Source: Magnolia sinica (lineage: Eukaryota; Streptophyta; Magnoliopsida; Magnoliales; Magnoliaceae). From it: 64,000 bases of DNA. Shown piece by piece: positions 44,701 to 56,553 of the stretch. The position numbers and the translations under genes were made by a program. The stretch covers positions 31,551,001 through 31,615,000 of the forward strand of contig NC_080573.1 of assembly GCF_029962835.1 (NCBI RefSeq), written 5' to 3'. How positions within the stretch are numbered: position 1 is the stretch's first letter; the number at the start of each line of letters is the position of its first letter. Below the pieces are notes generated by a model. The model ran no database searches. It was not told the DNA's origin and worked only from the letters and a program-made list of their open reading frames with translations.

Positions 44701-47110
44701 CACTACTGGTTGGAGAATATGCATTGACTACAGGAAGTTAAATACCGTCACGAGGAAAGACCACTTTCCCTTACCATTCATTGATCAGATCCTGGAAAGG
44801 TTAGCTGGCCATTCCTATTACAGTTTCCTTGACGGGTATTCGGGCTACAACCAGATAGAGATAACCCCTGAAGACCAGGAAAAGACCACATTTACATGTC
44901 CCTACGGCACCTTTGCCTACTGAAGGATGCCATTCAGGCTATGTAATGCCCCTGCCACCTTTCAGCGATGTATGCTTAGTATCTTTTCTGATATGGTGGG
45001 GCAATATCTAGAGGTCTTCATGGATGATTTCTCTGTTTACGGTCCATCTTTCAGCAAGTGCTTGGAAAGTCTTAAATGTGTGCTGAAAAGATGTGAAGAA
45101 AAGAACTTGGTACTTAATTGAGAGAAGTGTCATTTCATGGTTCAGAAGGGAATTATCCTTGGGCATATCATCTCGTCCAAGGGAATTGAGGTAGATAAGG
45201 CAAAAATCGATCTTATCTCTAACCTACCTCCACCCAAGAACATCAGAGACGTGCGATCCTTCTTAGGACATGCAGGATTTTACAGGCGATTCATAAAAGA
45301 CTTTAGTCTCATCTCTCGTCCTTTATGTACTCTTCTTCAAAAGGATGCTCCGTACGAGTGGACTGAGCAATGCCAGGAAGCTTTCACCAAGCTTAAGGGC
45401 ACGTTAACCACTGCACCTATCATGCAGCCACCCGACTGGAGCCTTCCTTTTGAGCTTATGTGCGACGCTTCTGATTATGCTCTTGGGGCGGTCCTAGGCC
45501 AGAGAAAAGATAAGAGGCCCTACGTCATTCATTACGCAAGTAGAACTTTAAATTCTGCTCAGGTGAACTACTCGACTACGGAAAAGGAACTCTTAACTGT
45601 AGTGTTCGCCTTGAACAAATTTAGGTCCTACTTGATCGGATCCAAGATCGTTATCTACACAGATCATGCGGCACTTAAGTATCTTCTTTCTAAGAATGAT
45701 TCTAAGCCCCGTTTGATACGATGGATCCTTCTACTCCAAGAATTTGATTTGAAAATTAAAGATAAAAAGGGAGTAGAGAACGTAGTGGCCAATCACCTTT
45801 CTCACCTTAATACCTCTGATTCCCTTGAGGCGACCCATATCAATGATATGTTCCCTGATGAACAACTGTTCAGAGTCTCCCATTCACCTTAGTTCGCTGA
45901 TATTGCTAATTATCTTGCTACAGGTGCCATACCGACACAATGGACTACGCAAGATAAGAAGAAATTTTTCACCGAGGTGCGCAACTTTTTCTGGGATGAT
46001 CCTTATTTATTTAAATATTGCCCAGACCAAATCCTAAGGAGATGTGTACTAGACGATGAGCATCAGAGCGTCATCTCCTTCTGTCATTCACAGGCCTGTG
46101 GTGGTCACTTTTCTGTTAAAAAGACCACGGCCAAGATTCTGCAGTGTGGCTTTTACTGGCCCACTATGTTTAGGGACACTCATGAGTTTTACAAAGCTTG
46201 TGAGCGTTGTCAAAAATTGGGAGCATTGTCCCGTCGAAATATGATGCCTTTGAATCTCATCCTTATCATTGAAGCATTTGATTGCTGGGGCATCGATTTC
46301 ATGAGACCATTCCCCCAATCGTTTGGAAATCTGTATATTTTGCTCGCCGTAGATTATGTCACTAAATGGGTCGAAGCGATTCCGTGTCGAACTAATGACC
46401 ATCGCACGGTCATTAAATTCCTAAAAGAAAACATCCATTCTTGATTCGGGACACCTCGAGCCATCATTAGTGATGGGGGCTCACACTTTTGTAATAGACC
46501 ATTCGAGAGCTTAATGAAGCAATACGGTATCTCTCATAAGGTGAGCACCCCGTACCACCCACAGACAAGTGGGCAAGCTGAGATTTCTAATAGAGAAATT
46601 AAACACATTTTGGAGAAAACGGTTAACCCTGATCGTAAGGATTGGTCAATCCGATTGACCGATACCTTATGGGCATACCGTACTGCCTTTAAAACCCCTA
46701 TTGGAATGTCTCCCTTTAGACTTATCTATGGAAAAGCTTGTCACTTGCCTATGGAGCTGGAACATAAAGCGTACTGGGCGATCAAAAATCTTAATTTCAA
46801 TTTGGACAACGCTGGCTCGCTACGCAAACTTCAATTGAATGAACTTGAGGAAATCTGGAATGATGCATATGATAATTCGAGAATTTACAAGGACAAGATG
46901 AAAGTATTTCATGACCAACACATTTTGCGAAAATCATTCACGCCTGGTCAGAAGGTCCTTTTGTACAATTCTCGATTACATCTCTTTCCGGGTAAGCTTC
47001 GATCTCGTTGGACCGGCCCTTACATTGTTGTTACTGTTTTTCCTTATGGGGCCGTTGAGATAAGTGATCCCGACAATGGCAAGGAGTTTAAAGTCAATGA
47101 CATCGATTGA
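41780..47110 (+). pseudogene. Athila gag-pol, one frame with six in-frame stops
   Basis: A single reading frame runs 5.3 kb without a frameshift. Gag (about 41780-43000) has the signatures FKDLVSSCPQHGFE and NTYNPGWKNHPNFSW. The protease carries DLGASVN around 43673. The reverse transcriptase has CIDYRKLN, PFRLCNAPATFQRC and the FMDD catalytic box (about 45017). RNase H has [13 protein letters not shown] and [11 protein letters not shown]. Integrase has the HHCC zinc site (CERCQK) and a D,D,E core ([13 protein letters not shown], then the [14 protein letters not shown] region). In-frame stops are at 42866 TAG, 44219 TAA, 44921 TGA, 45119 TGA, 45890 TAG and 46442 TGA. The natural end is TGA 47108-47110. 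No env-like frame follows. Confidence 0.93.
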
Positions 47111-48166
47111 AACCATTTGTCAAGAAATTTGATTCAGAGGACATGTCCATGTCCCTGACTGCTCCTGTTTACCAGGATTGATCTCCTAGTCTGATGGAGG
47201 TACAGGTAAGTTTATCGCTTTCATAGGACTAGGGTAGTTGCTTTATTTGTCTGGCTGAAGACGGTAAACTTAGCGCTCCTGGGAGGCAACCCAGCTCTTC
47301 ATTTCATGTCATTTTTTCATTAGTTAGTTCAATGTTTGTGGGTAACATTACTGCAAACCCTCACGAGACTACAACTCGTCCACTAGGGGCAACCTAGGGG
47401 TTTAAAGGCTTATTGCATACGCTAAATGCAATCGAGAGCACCTACGAAAGTGGTATAGGTAGGGTTTTATTTTTGTTATTTTTGTGTTGCTTTCTCTCTC
47501 GTGCTGACCGACGCCCATGCTGCGATCTCTTGGAAAATGTCTCTCGATTCATCATCCAGGTACTATTTTCCCATCACTTCATATTCACGTTTCGTTGTCC
47601 TAAGTGCATTGCACGTTTATATCTTTTACATTGAGGACAATGTAGATTTTAGGTTGGGGGTGGGAGATTAGGTTTCCTAATCAGCGTTTTCTTGGTCTTG
47701 AGCAAAAATTGTGAAAATTTTTAAATTTTTTTGGACTTTCTTGTGAATTCGAAGGGATTTTAACGGCCATCTAGGGCACTTGGAATTTCAAGATACATGA
47801 TGTTGGAAATTTAAGACGCTTGGATTCAGTATCTATTGGATTGCATAATTAAGTTTGAATTGTTAATCCAGAATTAGAAGTTGTACACTTTGATTGAGTT
47901 ATGATCTCACATGTCACATCTCGCTTTCACATTAAGGTCTCAGTTTGATATTGAAAGATTTACTTGGTACTCACTAAGCATGAAGGAACCGGCCTGAGAA
48001 AATTGAAAGGATTGGGTGAATAATCTTCACCATGGGTTTGCTCCCTATAGGTGAAGATTTGATTTCCCAAAATAGCCGACGGAAAGGGGTGGGCAATGGT
48101 CTTCATCATAGGTTTGCTCCCTATAGGTGAAGATTTGATTCCTCCCCTTGGCGGTATTTTAATGAG

Positions 48167-48228
<62 letters not shown>

Positions 48229-48593
48229 AAGGTCGATTAATGAAAAGATGATCCGTGAGGAAAGTTTTAGTTATTATGAACTATCTTAGTGTTTACCGAT
48301 AATATCATGAAATTAAGAAGTGAACCTTAATGATAAGCCGAGATTACACGATACACCCATGGAACTCAATATTTAGAATCGTTCTAATTAATGGATTAAT
48401 ATTTGGGCTTGATTATGAAGTTTACCGTGAGCTTGATTTCAGGAGAAAGTAATGCCTTCATTCATGAATCTTAGAATTTGAGTATCTGAATTGTTTTTCA
48501 GAAATCTCTTGGGTTTGTAGAAATTGTCCTGTAATTCTCAATTTATTTTTCGCATACCTTGCTCGGGACTAGCAAGATGCTGGTTGGGGGTTG
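47111..48593 (+). other. Athila 3' non-coding region
   Basis: This stretch between pol and the 3' LTR has no coding frame. It contains an ACATTG-AGGA-CAATGT hairpin (47628-47643) followed by TTTTAGGTTGGGGGTGGGAG, a landmark I recall from this position in Athila elements. It also has a directly repeated ATAGGTGAAGATTTGATT-like pair (48046 and 48122) and a (TA)n tract (48170-48226). Some Athila members carry an env-like gene here; this one does not. Confidence 0.7.
48170..48226. repeat. (TA)n microsatellite in the Athila element
   Basis: About 28 uninterrupted TA units, immediately downstream of GAGAAATATA. Length is likely to vary between individuals. Confidence 0.95.
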
Positions 48594-50774
48594 TGTTGAG
48601 GGTCGAATATTGCATATCAGACCCCAGTTATTGTCAGGATTTACAAACATAGTATTGTTTAACGGCCTGATTTAATCATGTTTGTGATGCAGGGCATATT
48701 CACGAGCACGGACTGGAAAGGATGCTAAAAGCATGGATTTAAAGCTCAGGCATCACCAAGGCAATGGACGGGACCCCATGGGACCATGAACGAGGATTTA
48801 CACGTCAGAGATCAGAGAAATTCCAGTCACTCACTTCAAACAGGCCTGAAAGACATCCACAATGCAGGATCATGGGGTTCCCACCATCTGATTGGCTCCA
48901 AACTTTATATGAGGCCTAATGATCATGAATTAACCGTACGCATCAAAAATCAGACATTGGATCACTGTGGAAGTGACTCAACGGATAGAGCAGTCCCTTA
49001 AAACCTCAAGTGGGGCCCACCTAATCTCTGGATGCGCTTCAGTTTTGGACTCAACATCTTAAATTAAATGGGGAAGAAGATGGACGGAGAGGATTGTACA
49101 GATTCATCATGAGTGGACCCCATTGACATCGCCAGTGCACAGTGCGTAAGTGCACTCGATGTGCACCGAATCAAGCCGATCGGGTCAGCGCCGCTGACCC
49201 GATCCTTCTCACATACGGAGAACAGTGGGCGGACGCTGTTCGTCCGTTTTCGTGTAGTGGGCCCCATCAATCACAGGTTTCGACAATCAGAGCCGTCCAT
49301 ATGCTCTGCAAGGTGACCAACACCGTCGCCTAGCTTTCCCTTTTGGCCCATGCACACACACAGGGGCAGATTTCATGTAAACGCAGGAATGGACGGTGGG
49401 AACAAAGATCACATGGGCCACACCGAATCTAACATAAAACCAGCCGAATCTTACTGGTTTTTCGACGCGAATCGAATGGTCGGCATGGATTTCCCAAAAC
49501 AAAAGCTATGTGGGCCCCACCATCAGCCAGCGTAAGTGCGTAACGCACTCTGTTTCGCAACCGGACGCCGTCCGGTTTTTACGGCGAGTTGTGTGCTCGT
49601 GGGGGCGATCGGACGGCTGATCTGAGCCGTTCATCATGTAGGTCTGCCAAAAATCTCCCAGAGGATGTTATCCTTTTGGAAGGAAAGCAAAGAAGAAGAA
49701 GAGTGGAAGACTCCGAATTTGACTGCCTTGCGTAAATAAATCTTCCGCAGCCTACTCCTTCTCGGACTCAACCTCTCCATGCCCCTACGCACCAGCCTAT
49801 AAGGGAGAAAGGGAGAGAACGGGGGAGGAGATCAGCGTGAGGAGAGGAAAACGGAGAGAGAAAGGGAAATAGAAGGAAGGAGCCGTGGAGCACGCAGGTG
49901 GCACGCGAGCTGAGCTTGGTTGGAGGGAGATCTGAAGGCTGGCACGTGAGCTGAGCTTGGTTGGAAGGACGGTAGCTTGAAGCTGGAACGAAAGAGAAAG
50001 AGAAGTTTCTTTCTCTTAACTTTAAGCTTTTTTCTGTATTTTTTTTCTTCTTTTCCTCTTGTTTATTTGTTTATTTTAGCCTCTTTCATGTGTGGCTAAA
50101 CCCCTTAGCTAGGGCTAAGAGGTGAAGCCTGTAGCGAGATGGGAGATTCTATTCTATGCTTTTAATGTAAATTCATGGACTGAATTTGGTTTTTAGTGAT
50201 TATGGAAGGAATGTCTTTAGTCTTTAATGGTCTGTTGTGACTGAAATTACAATGGGTCTGCAATGGCTTTGAATATTTCCTTTTCCCCTTTTTTATGTTT
50301 ATGAAGTCAGGAAGCCCTGTTGTTCACCATCGTCTCCTGGGCATGGTTGGATGATAGTACGACCTTCATAGCATGTTGATTGGTTGGTAATTAGTTTAAT
50401 TCTTTTGTTAACTTTGTTTCCTGGGCATGGTTTGGTGATGGAATCCATTCTAATTCATATACCTTTCATCTCTTTAAAATTACATCAGAAGAAGTTCAGT
50501 CTAATTTTCATGATTTTTGAAGCGGGCATAAGATCTCCCTGATCTCTACAAGTGGATCCTCTGAATCCCTAGTTTCCTTCCTCTGAATTCTTTAAAGTTT
50601 TAGATAATTATTCCACAATTATTCCTTAAATCATAATTGGTTTAGATTTCATCTTAGCCTAGTTCTAGATCTGATTATTTTCAGATAAACGTACAGGTTT
50701 CAGTCCCTGTGGATTCGACGTCGGTCTTACCGAGTTTATTACTACATCACAACCCTGCACTTGGGGTGTGAACA
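48594..50774 (+). repeat. 3' LTR of the Athila-type element
   Basis: 2181 bp, same ends as the 5' LTR. Differences from the 5' copy are scattered transitions plus one indel-rich patch near 50320-50365 (counterpart 40635-40690), where the 5' LTR carries extra bases (CCCTTCCT). Confidence 0.95.
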
Positions 50775-51540
50775 TGGATCTCACGTGGGACTCACAGAAT
50801 TTGCTGACGTCAGAAGGCAGTGGGTCCCACCATCTGACAGATGGATAGCATGGATTAAAAACTGATGGATGGTGTGTATATTACACACGTCACAACCAGG
50901 CCCACCGTCCCAGCCCATGGACGGTGGGGATGTACAACGTACATCAATGGTGGAGCCCAGGTTACTAGGTGACGTACACTAACCAACCTCCTTCTCAAAA
51001 CAGGTGGGTCCTACATGGGGCCCACACGCATGGAGATGTGTTGCTTCTCTTAAATATTACATATAGTTTGTATTATATGTAAGACCCGTGTCCCAGTCCG
51101 TACCGTTCCGTTGGCTTCCGCGGTCCTTTCGGTCAAATTTCGGTAATCCTCGACTCGTATCCAATATTTGCGCACGATCCTAAGTCAAGTTCCGCTTACC
51201 GATGTCGGCTCGATCCGAAACTTGTATCATAGCGACCGCGTCGTCGCCGCGGTTCCAACGCCGCGACTCGCGCACCGAACCGATACCCAGACTAGGAGAT
51301 GTGGACCTACGTTCATTCCAAAAAAAACACCGTGCATTACGAATTACGAGGGAATCTCTACCACATTCCCATCATTCAATCCATCAATCAATCAAGTACA
51401 CTCCATATCTCAAGTACAAGTCAAGTACATGCAAACCATCTCTCTTTTTTCCATAAGTCAACTCTCTCTCTCCCTACCCATCCCTCTTTTACCAATTTTC
51501 AAACCAAACCATACCTCCCATCACCTCTCCTTACATTACC

Positions 51541-51544
51541 CATT

Positions 51545-51586
<42 letters not shown>
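51541..51586. repeat. (CT)n tract in family A LTR
   Basis: About 22 CT units in a longer CT-rich leader-like segment. The minus-strand copy has the same segment as shorter interrupted GA tracts (55828-55866). Confidence 0.9.
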
Positions 51587-51592
<6 letters not shown>

Positions 51593-52075
51593 CTCAAATC
51601 TCCCAAGCAACCCAAACTCTCACACGTCCAAGCTTCCCTCTCCCTCCCAAGTGTGGTCCACCTTCTCATCTTCTATCTACACCCTCTCATCTTTTATCCA
51701 CACCATCAAAAGTCCATCATCCACCGTTAAAAGTCTAGCATAGGAGCAAAGGAGTTCAAGGGATCAAGAAGGAGGCCAACGAGGTGGGTGATCCACCGTT
51801 AATTTCAAAATTTAGGGTCCACTTGTTGTGGGACCCACTTGATGTATGTGTTGTATCAATGGAGGGCCCATAGTGGCGGGGTCCCTCCTCTCCATCACCG
51901 TCTCTCTTGTCTCTCTCTCTTTCTCTTTTTCCATTGTGATGGTGTGGATCCCACCAAAATGTGTTATATTTACTCCGTCCACCAACATCAGACGGTATGA
52001 CCCACCCTATTGCAGGTGATGATCCACACCATCCATTGTTTAGTTGGACCCAATATACCATTACTTCTATATATG

Positions 52076-52079
<4 letters not shown>

Positions 52080-52110
<31 letters not shown>
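52080..52110. repeat. (AT)n microsatellite
   Basis: About 15 AT units followed by GTATATACATGCAGG. Located within the plus-strand family A LTR. Confidence 0.9.
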
Positions 52111-52117
<7 letters not shown>

Positions 52118-52271
52118 CATGCAGGTGGGCCACATGTATGTGGGACCCACCATGATGCTGTAGTCGTCCAGCGTCTCTGGATCCTGGGCAGGGGTGGCTA
52201 ACACGGATTGTGTGTACTTACAGGGTGTGTACTTTCAAGCTAACAAAGAAAGAAGGGGCTTTTTGAGTGGG

Positions 52272-52400
52272 CTACTTAGGTAGGCCCCACCTTGATGTAT
52301 ACATTTAATCCAAGCCGTCCATCCTCTTCCTCAGATCATTTTAGGCGTTGAGCCGAAAAATGAGGCTGATCTGGTTTCCTGGTCGGCCACGGTATAGGAA
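52272..52400. repeat. Left-arm fragment of a palindromic GGGCCC repeat in a family A LTR
   Basis: GTAGGCCCCACCTTGATGTA, then CCAAGCCGTCCATCC, CAGATCATTTTAGGC and AAAAATGAGGCTGATC match the left arm of the family in order, then the match is lost. It shows that such repeats were captured into, or copied by, the LTR family. Confidence 0.65.
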
Positions 52401-52962
52401 ACAGTATTCCTTCCATTGATATACTCCCTGATGCTCCTGTACATCAAAAACCACCCAATATTGGACTCGATGGGATTGTATCGAGCCACAGGGACCAATG
52501 ATTGGGTTGGATTCGTCCGAGGTGGGCCCCACCTACCAAAAACCTCGAATTTTCGTGTTTCAAAAAAAAAAAACAGCAGCAGCAGCGCTGCTGTCAGAAG
52601 ACGCAGGTGCTGCCTGCGGTTGCATGGGCGGGCGGACAGACGAGCTGGGGCTCACGGCCCCAACTGTGGGCCCCACCTTGATGCGTTTCGACCATCAACA
52701 CCATGCATTTGATGGGTCCCCACGGACCAGGTGGTCACCCCAAAAACTAGCCGTATACGGAACTCAGGTGGGCCACACCATCTAAAATCATGTGAAGAAA
52801 TGCCAAAAACATATAAAAACACTTGGTGGGGCCTACCTGAAATTTGGATGCAGCTGAAACTTGGTCTGAACGGTCAGCCAAGTGGGACTCACATAATGGG
52901 TGGGCTGGATCTGTGGATCACATCACGGTGGGCCCCCCTGACTGTGACCTTATGGTCAGTTT

Positions 52963-53330
52963 GGATGGCAAATAAATATTATAGTGGGCCATAGGTCCAC
53001 GTGACCCTCAACAGATTGGATGTAAATAAATATCACGGTGGGCCCATGGTCCACGTGACCCGTGAACTATTTGGATGGCAAACAAACATCACGGTGGGCC
53101 CCAGTTCCACCCAGGTCCACGTGGCCTTGTGAACAGACTGGATGTAAATAAACGTTATGGTAGGCCCTGGTCCATGTGACCTTATGTACAGCTTGGATGT
53201 AAATAAAAATTACAATGGGCCCAGGTGGGTGGAAAATAAACATTAATGTGGCCCCCAGGTTTGAGTGACCTTATCAATGGGTTGGATGGAAAATAAACAT
53301 TATGGTAGGCCCCACATGGGACCCACTTGG
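52963..53330. repeat. Seven-unit tandem array built from the palindromic-repeat core
   Basis: GGATGGCAAATAAATATTAT and its variants begin units at 52963, 53018, 53073, 53140, 53194, 53231 and 53284 (spacing about 37-67 bp). Each unit continues into GTGGGCCC..., GTCCACGTGACC and a gaacagatt-like end. These are the words found at the centre of the dispersed palindromic repeat (GGTTGGATGGCAAATAAACA, CACGGTGGGCCC). Confidence 0.8.
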
Positions 53331-56300
53331 GTATGTATTGTAATCCACACCCTCCATTAGAGTGGGCTCCATCATGATGCATGTGTTTCATCCAACTGTC
53401 CAATCATTTTTGGAGATAATTTAAGGCCCATTGTTGAGGCCCATCTTGATGTATTGGTGGTCCTTGTTGAGGCCTACCTTGACTTGTATAAAGCCCATAT
53501 TATGAGGCCCATTGTGAAGTATGTAAGGCTCGTGTGATTAGGCCCAACTTGATGTATTTGCCCACTAAGGCCCACTTGAGATATATGAGCCCATGGTTTG
53601 AGGCCCATTTAATGTATTTGGGCCCTTGGGTCGAGGCCCAACAAGCTATTACAACGTGATTCTACCATGGTTCATGTGTTGACTATTGTAGTGGGTTATG
53701 CCTTGGGAACAATGTTGGTTTGACGTTTACATTGAATGGATAATGTTGGTTAAATGTCCGCATTATAACTCTCCCTAAGGCCCACTGATAGGCCCATACT
53801 TGTAGTAAGTAGGCCGTCTAGGCCCATCTCCGTTATACATAGAGCCCATCTCTTTATACATGTTTAGTATAGATCCATGATTCATGATCATTCGCATCAT
53901 ATGTATGCCTGATGTGAGGAGTGACCGATCATAGCATATGCCTTTGGGCGGACTGTTTATGGGCTCCCTGATAGGAGTAGTTGCCCCATATAAGTGCATG
54001 GTACACGAAAGACTGTTGCATGACTGATAGTGTGACTCATGCACTTGCATTTGTGTGATTGTAGTTACTGTATGCCCTAGCGACATTAGGGCCATAGCCT
54101 CCACAGACACATCGTGGATGGCAGGATTTGATACCAAAAATATTTGGTTCTAGCATACGGGCACCATAGATGTCCCTGGGTGAAAATTTCTAAATCCGAT
54201 GGTACCAAAGGATGACTCCAACGTCGAGACCGAATTGATACACGAGCGCGCAAGGGCCGTATACCAGTAGGCCGTGTCTCCCACTGTATCGTGGTCGGTT
54301 GGAAAGGGGTGTGACCTTACCCACCTGAGTGAGGAAAAAATTTCTAGGTTGAGTTTGACCAGCTTGAGGAATCGGTCCACTATCGACGAGTCGGGCCCGA
54401 TATTGGCAGACGGATAATGAGGTCTCTTCCACCCTCCCAGTTGTGCGTCCGGATAGGAGCGGCAAGCTGGCGTAGAGTGTACTTGACCCCGGTGATTACC
54501 CATACTAAGAACCGCACTGATTTGATGCTCTCGTGAGGAGCTGCATTGATATGTGGATGAGGATTGACATGCTTGACTTGCATTCTGCATCGCATGGCTT
54601 TGATGTGGCAGATCGCATTCATGTTTTGCACCGCATGGCCTTGGTATGGCTGATTGCATACATGTGCCCATCAGCATGATCTCGCATTTCTCTGACCTTG
54701 CATCCTGAGCACGCTCATATTGCGCACACACTTACACCACCCTCTAAGCTTTCTATAAGCTTATGCACGATTGATGCGTGCAGGTGACGCCAAGTCACAA
54801 CTGTGGCATAGCAGCAGCAGGAGTGTGCGGTCGCGCCTTTGGAGTTTTGTTATTCGCATTATCTTGTATTTCCCTTCAGATGAACTGTACTTAAAGTTTT
54901 TTTATCATAGTGGATTTTGTGATGGTGTTCTTGTGGTTATTGTTCGTGGGTTATGCTTTTGGTTATGCTCATTATAATTGAACTGATGATTTGAAATCCT
55001 CCTTGTAGCATCCCAGGATCGGAACTTGGTGTATAGGTACCGAGAGCCGATAATGGGGTACTACGGATGCTGTCGGCGCCAGTTTCGGTGATCGAAAATT
55101 TTGTGAGCCCGGTTTCCGAGTTTGGGGCGTGACATTATATACCTAATATAATATAATATTATATCATATTATAATATTATGATATAATATAATATTACAT
55201 ATCATATACATATACATATGTATATGTTATACATGACACCCAACCAACGTCCAGTCACCGTCTAATAAACTGGACGATGCTGGATGATGCACACGTATCA
55301 TGGTGGTCCCACGTAGTGGGCCATGAGATTTCGATCAAGTTGATATTTTTTTCCCTCTCATCCGGGCCCATGTGACCGTCTGGTCATGTAGGCCCCAACC
55401 GAGATCAAGGTGGCCCATTTGTCGAACGTCATGGATAAAATACACACATCATAGGTAGGCCATTAATCATAGAGAAAGAAGAGAGGAAGAGAAAGAGAGA
55501 AGGAGAGAGATCGGCAATGACGGAGGGGCCCTGCCACTATGGGACCCTCTTGGATACAAGCATACATCAAGGTGGGTCTCATCATATGTGGGCCCTTAAA
55601 TCACAAAAAGGAAGAATGTGGATCCAAGATCACCCACCGTCCACTTCTTCTTGGCTCCTTGGAAAGGTAATCGCCTTAGCTTTGATTTCAACGGAAGATG
55701 ATGAAGTTTTGATGGTTGAGATGGGAGATGAGAGGGTAGGAAGTGGGCCATACTAGAGCTTCTCCATGAGGGCTTGGTAGTCCATACATTGGAGCTTTTG
55801 GTTGCTTGGAAAATGGGTTTGAGAAATGAGAGAGAGAGAGGGTTGTAAGGAGAGAGAGAGAGAGGGATAGGTGATGGAGTGATTGGTGAGGTGAGTGATG
55901 GGTGTGTAAGAGCTTTGTTGACTTTTGGGATAATTTGTGTAAGAGGGTATGGGTTGCTTTGACTTTGGGGTTGCTTTTGGGGATGAGACATGTACTTGAC
56001 ATGTGAGGTGATTAATGTGATTGATTTGACATGTTATAGATATTCTCTTGAGATTTTACAAATGCACGGTGTTTTCTCAAACTGAACGCGGGCCCACATC
56101 TCCTGTCCTGGGTATCGCCTCGGCGCGCGAGATGCGGCATCGAAACCGTGGCGATGGTGCGGTCGCTAGGGTATAAGTCTCGGGTTAAGACGACTCTAAA
56201 ATATGGGATACGTCTGAGGGTCGCACGCAAATGCCGATAACAGATCACAGATCGTCGAAATTTGACCGGGAGGATCGTGGAAGCCTAAGGAACGGTACAG

Positions 56301-56553
56301 GCTAGGATACGGGCCTTACAGCTTGGGGGGTTGGGTTGGGTTGGGTCGGGTTGGGCATTGGGTTGAGTCGAGTGCAGGTTTGGATTGGGTTGGGCCCTTA
56401 GTTTGGTCGGGTTGGGGGCTGGGTTGAGTTGGGTGTGGGTTTGGGTCTGGTTGGGCATTGGGTTGGGTCGAGTGTGGGGTTGGGTTGGGTGGGGTTGAGC
56501 TCTGAGTTGAGTCGGGCGCGGGTATGGGCCAGCTTGACTTGTGTACGGCCCTA

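Larger units (their letters stand above)
38907..50774 (+). mobile_element. Complete Athila-type Ty3/gypsy retrotransposon
   Basis: Element of 11,868 bp with LTRs at 38907-41093 and 48594-50774 and a perfect 5-bp duplication TGGAT (38902-38906 and 50775-50779). The primer site TGGCGCCGTTGCCGGGGA at 41100-41117 matches the tRNA-Asp 3' end used by Athila elements. A gag-pol frame (41780-47110) encodes gag, protease, reverse transcriptase, RNase H and integrase in that order. A purine tract (GGTTGGGGGTTG, 48582-48593) abuts the 3' LTR. The LTRs differ at roughly 2 percent of sites by eye, mostly transitions. Six nonsense codons make it defective. Confidence 0.95.
51078..55134 (+). mobile_element. 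Family A solo LTR, plus strand, 4057 bp
   Basis: Starts TGTAAGACCCGTGTCC and ends GTTTGGGGCGTGACA, with a perfect TTATA duplication (51073-51077 and 55135-55139). It matches the surrounding minus-strand family A LTR in the opposite orientation throughout: 51078-51960 with 56320-55300, and 54130-55134 with about 36720-35694 plus 32523-32309. It has no coding part. Frames of 80-193 codons within it (51168-51743, 53775-54137, 54150-54731) are compositional. Confidence 0.88.
32309..56320 (-). mobile_element. Family A solo LTR, minus strand, carrying three insertions
   Basis: On the minus strand it starts TGTAAGGCCCGTATCC (56320) and ends GGGTTTGGGGTGTGACA (32309). Flanks GGTTG (32304-32308) and GCTTG (56321-56325) form a 5-bp duplication with one mismatch. 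After subtracting the three inserts it is about 4.9 kb and aligns end to end, inverted, with the family A copy at 51078-55134. No internal retroviral-type domains belong to it, so it is a solo LTR. Confidence 0.85.
31582..56553. mobile_element. Outer hAT-like element, split by a 24-kb nested insertion
   Basis: The left end TAGGGTTGTACACAGCTCG at 31582 and the right end (complement) TAGGGCCGTACACAAGTC at 56553 are inverted. Both inner parts carry the same GGGTTGGGTCGGGTT minisatellite (32100-32308 and 56321-56530), which is continuous once the insertion 32309-56320 is set aside. The element proper is about 960 bp and non-coding, with a (TA)n tract followed by an A-run at 31738-31815. No 8-bp target duplication is recognisable (TAGGCCAC against CATATGAC). 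Confidence 0.7.

Noticed and set aside
47413..47634. 73-codon open frame after pol as an env-like gene
   Set aside because: Too short, with no transmembrane or coat-like features beyond a short hydrophobic run; it is in the expected non-coding region.
51168..51743. 191-codon open frame
   Set aside because: It reads through the (CT)n leader of a solo LTR; the other family A copy does not keep it open.
54150..54731. 193-codon minus-strand open frame
   Set aside because: It lies in a solo LTR; the homologous stretch at about 36100-36700 does not maintain the frame or a recognisable protein.
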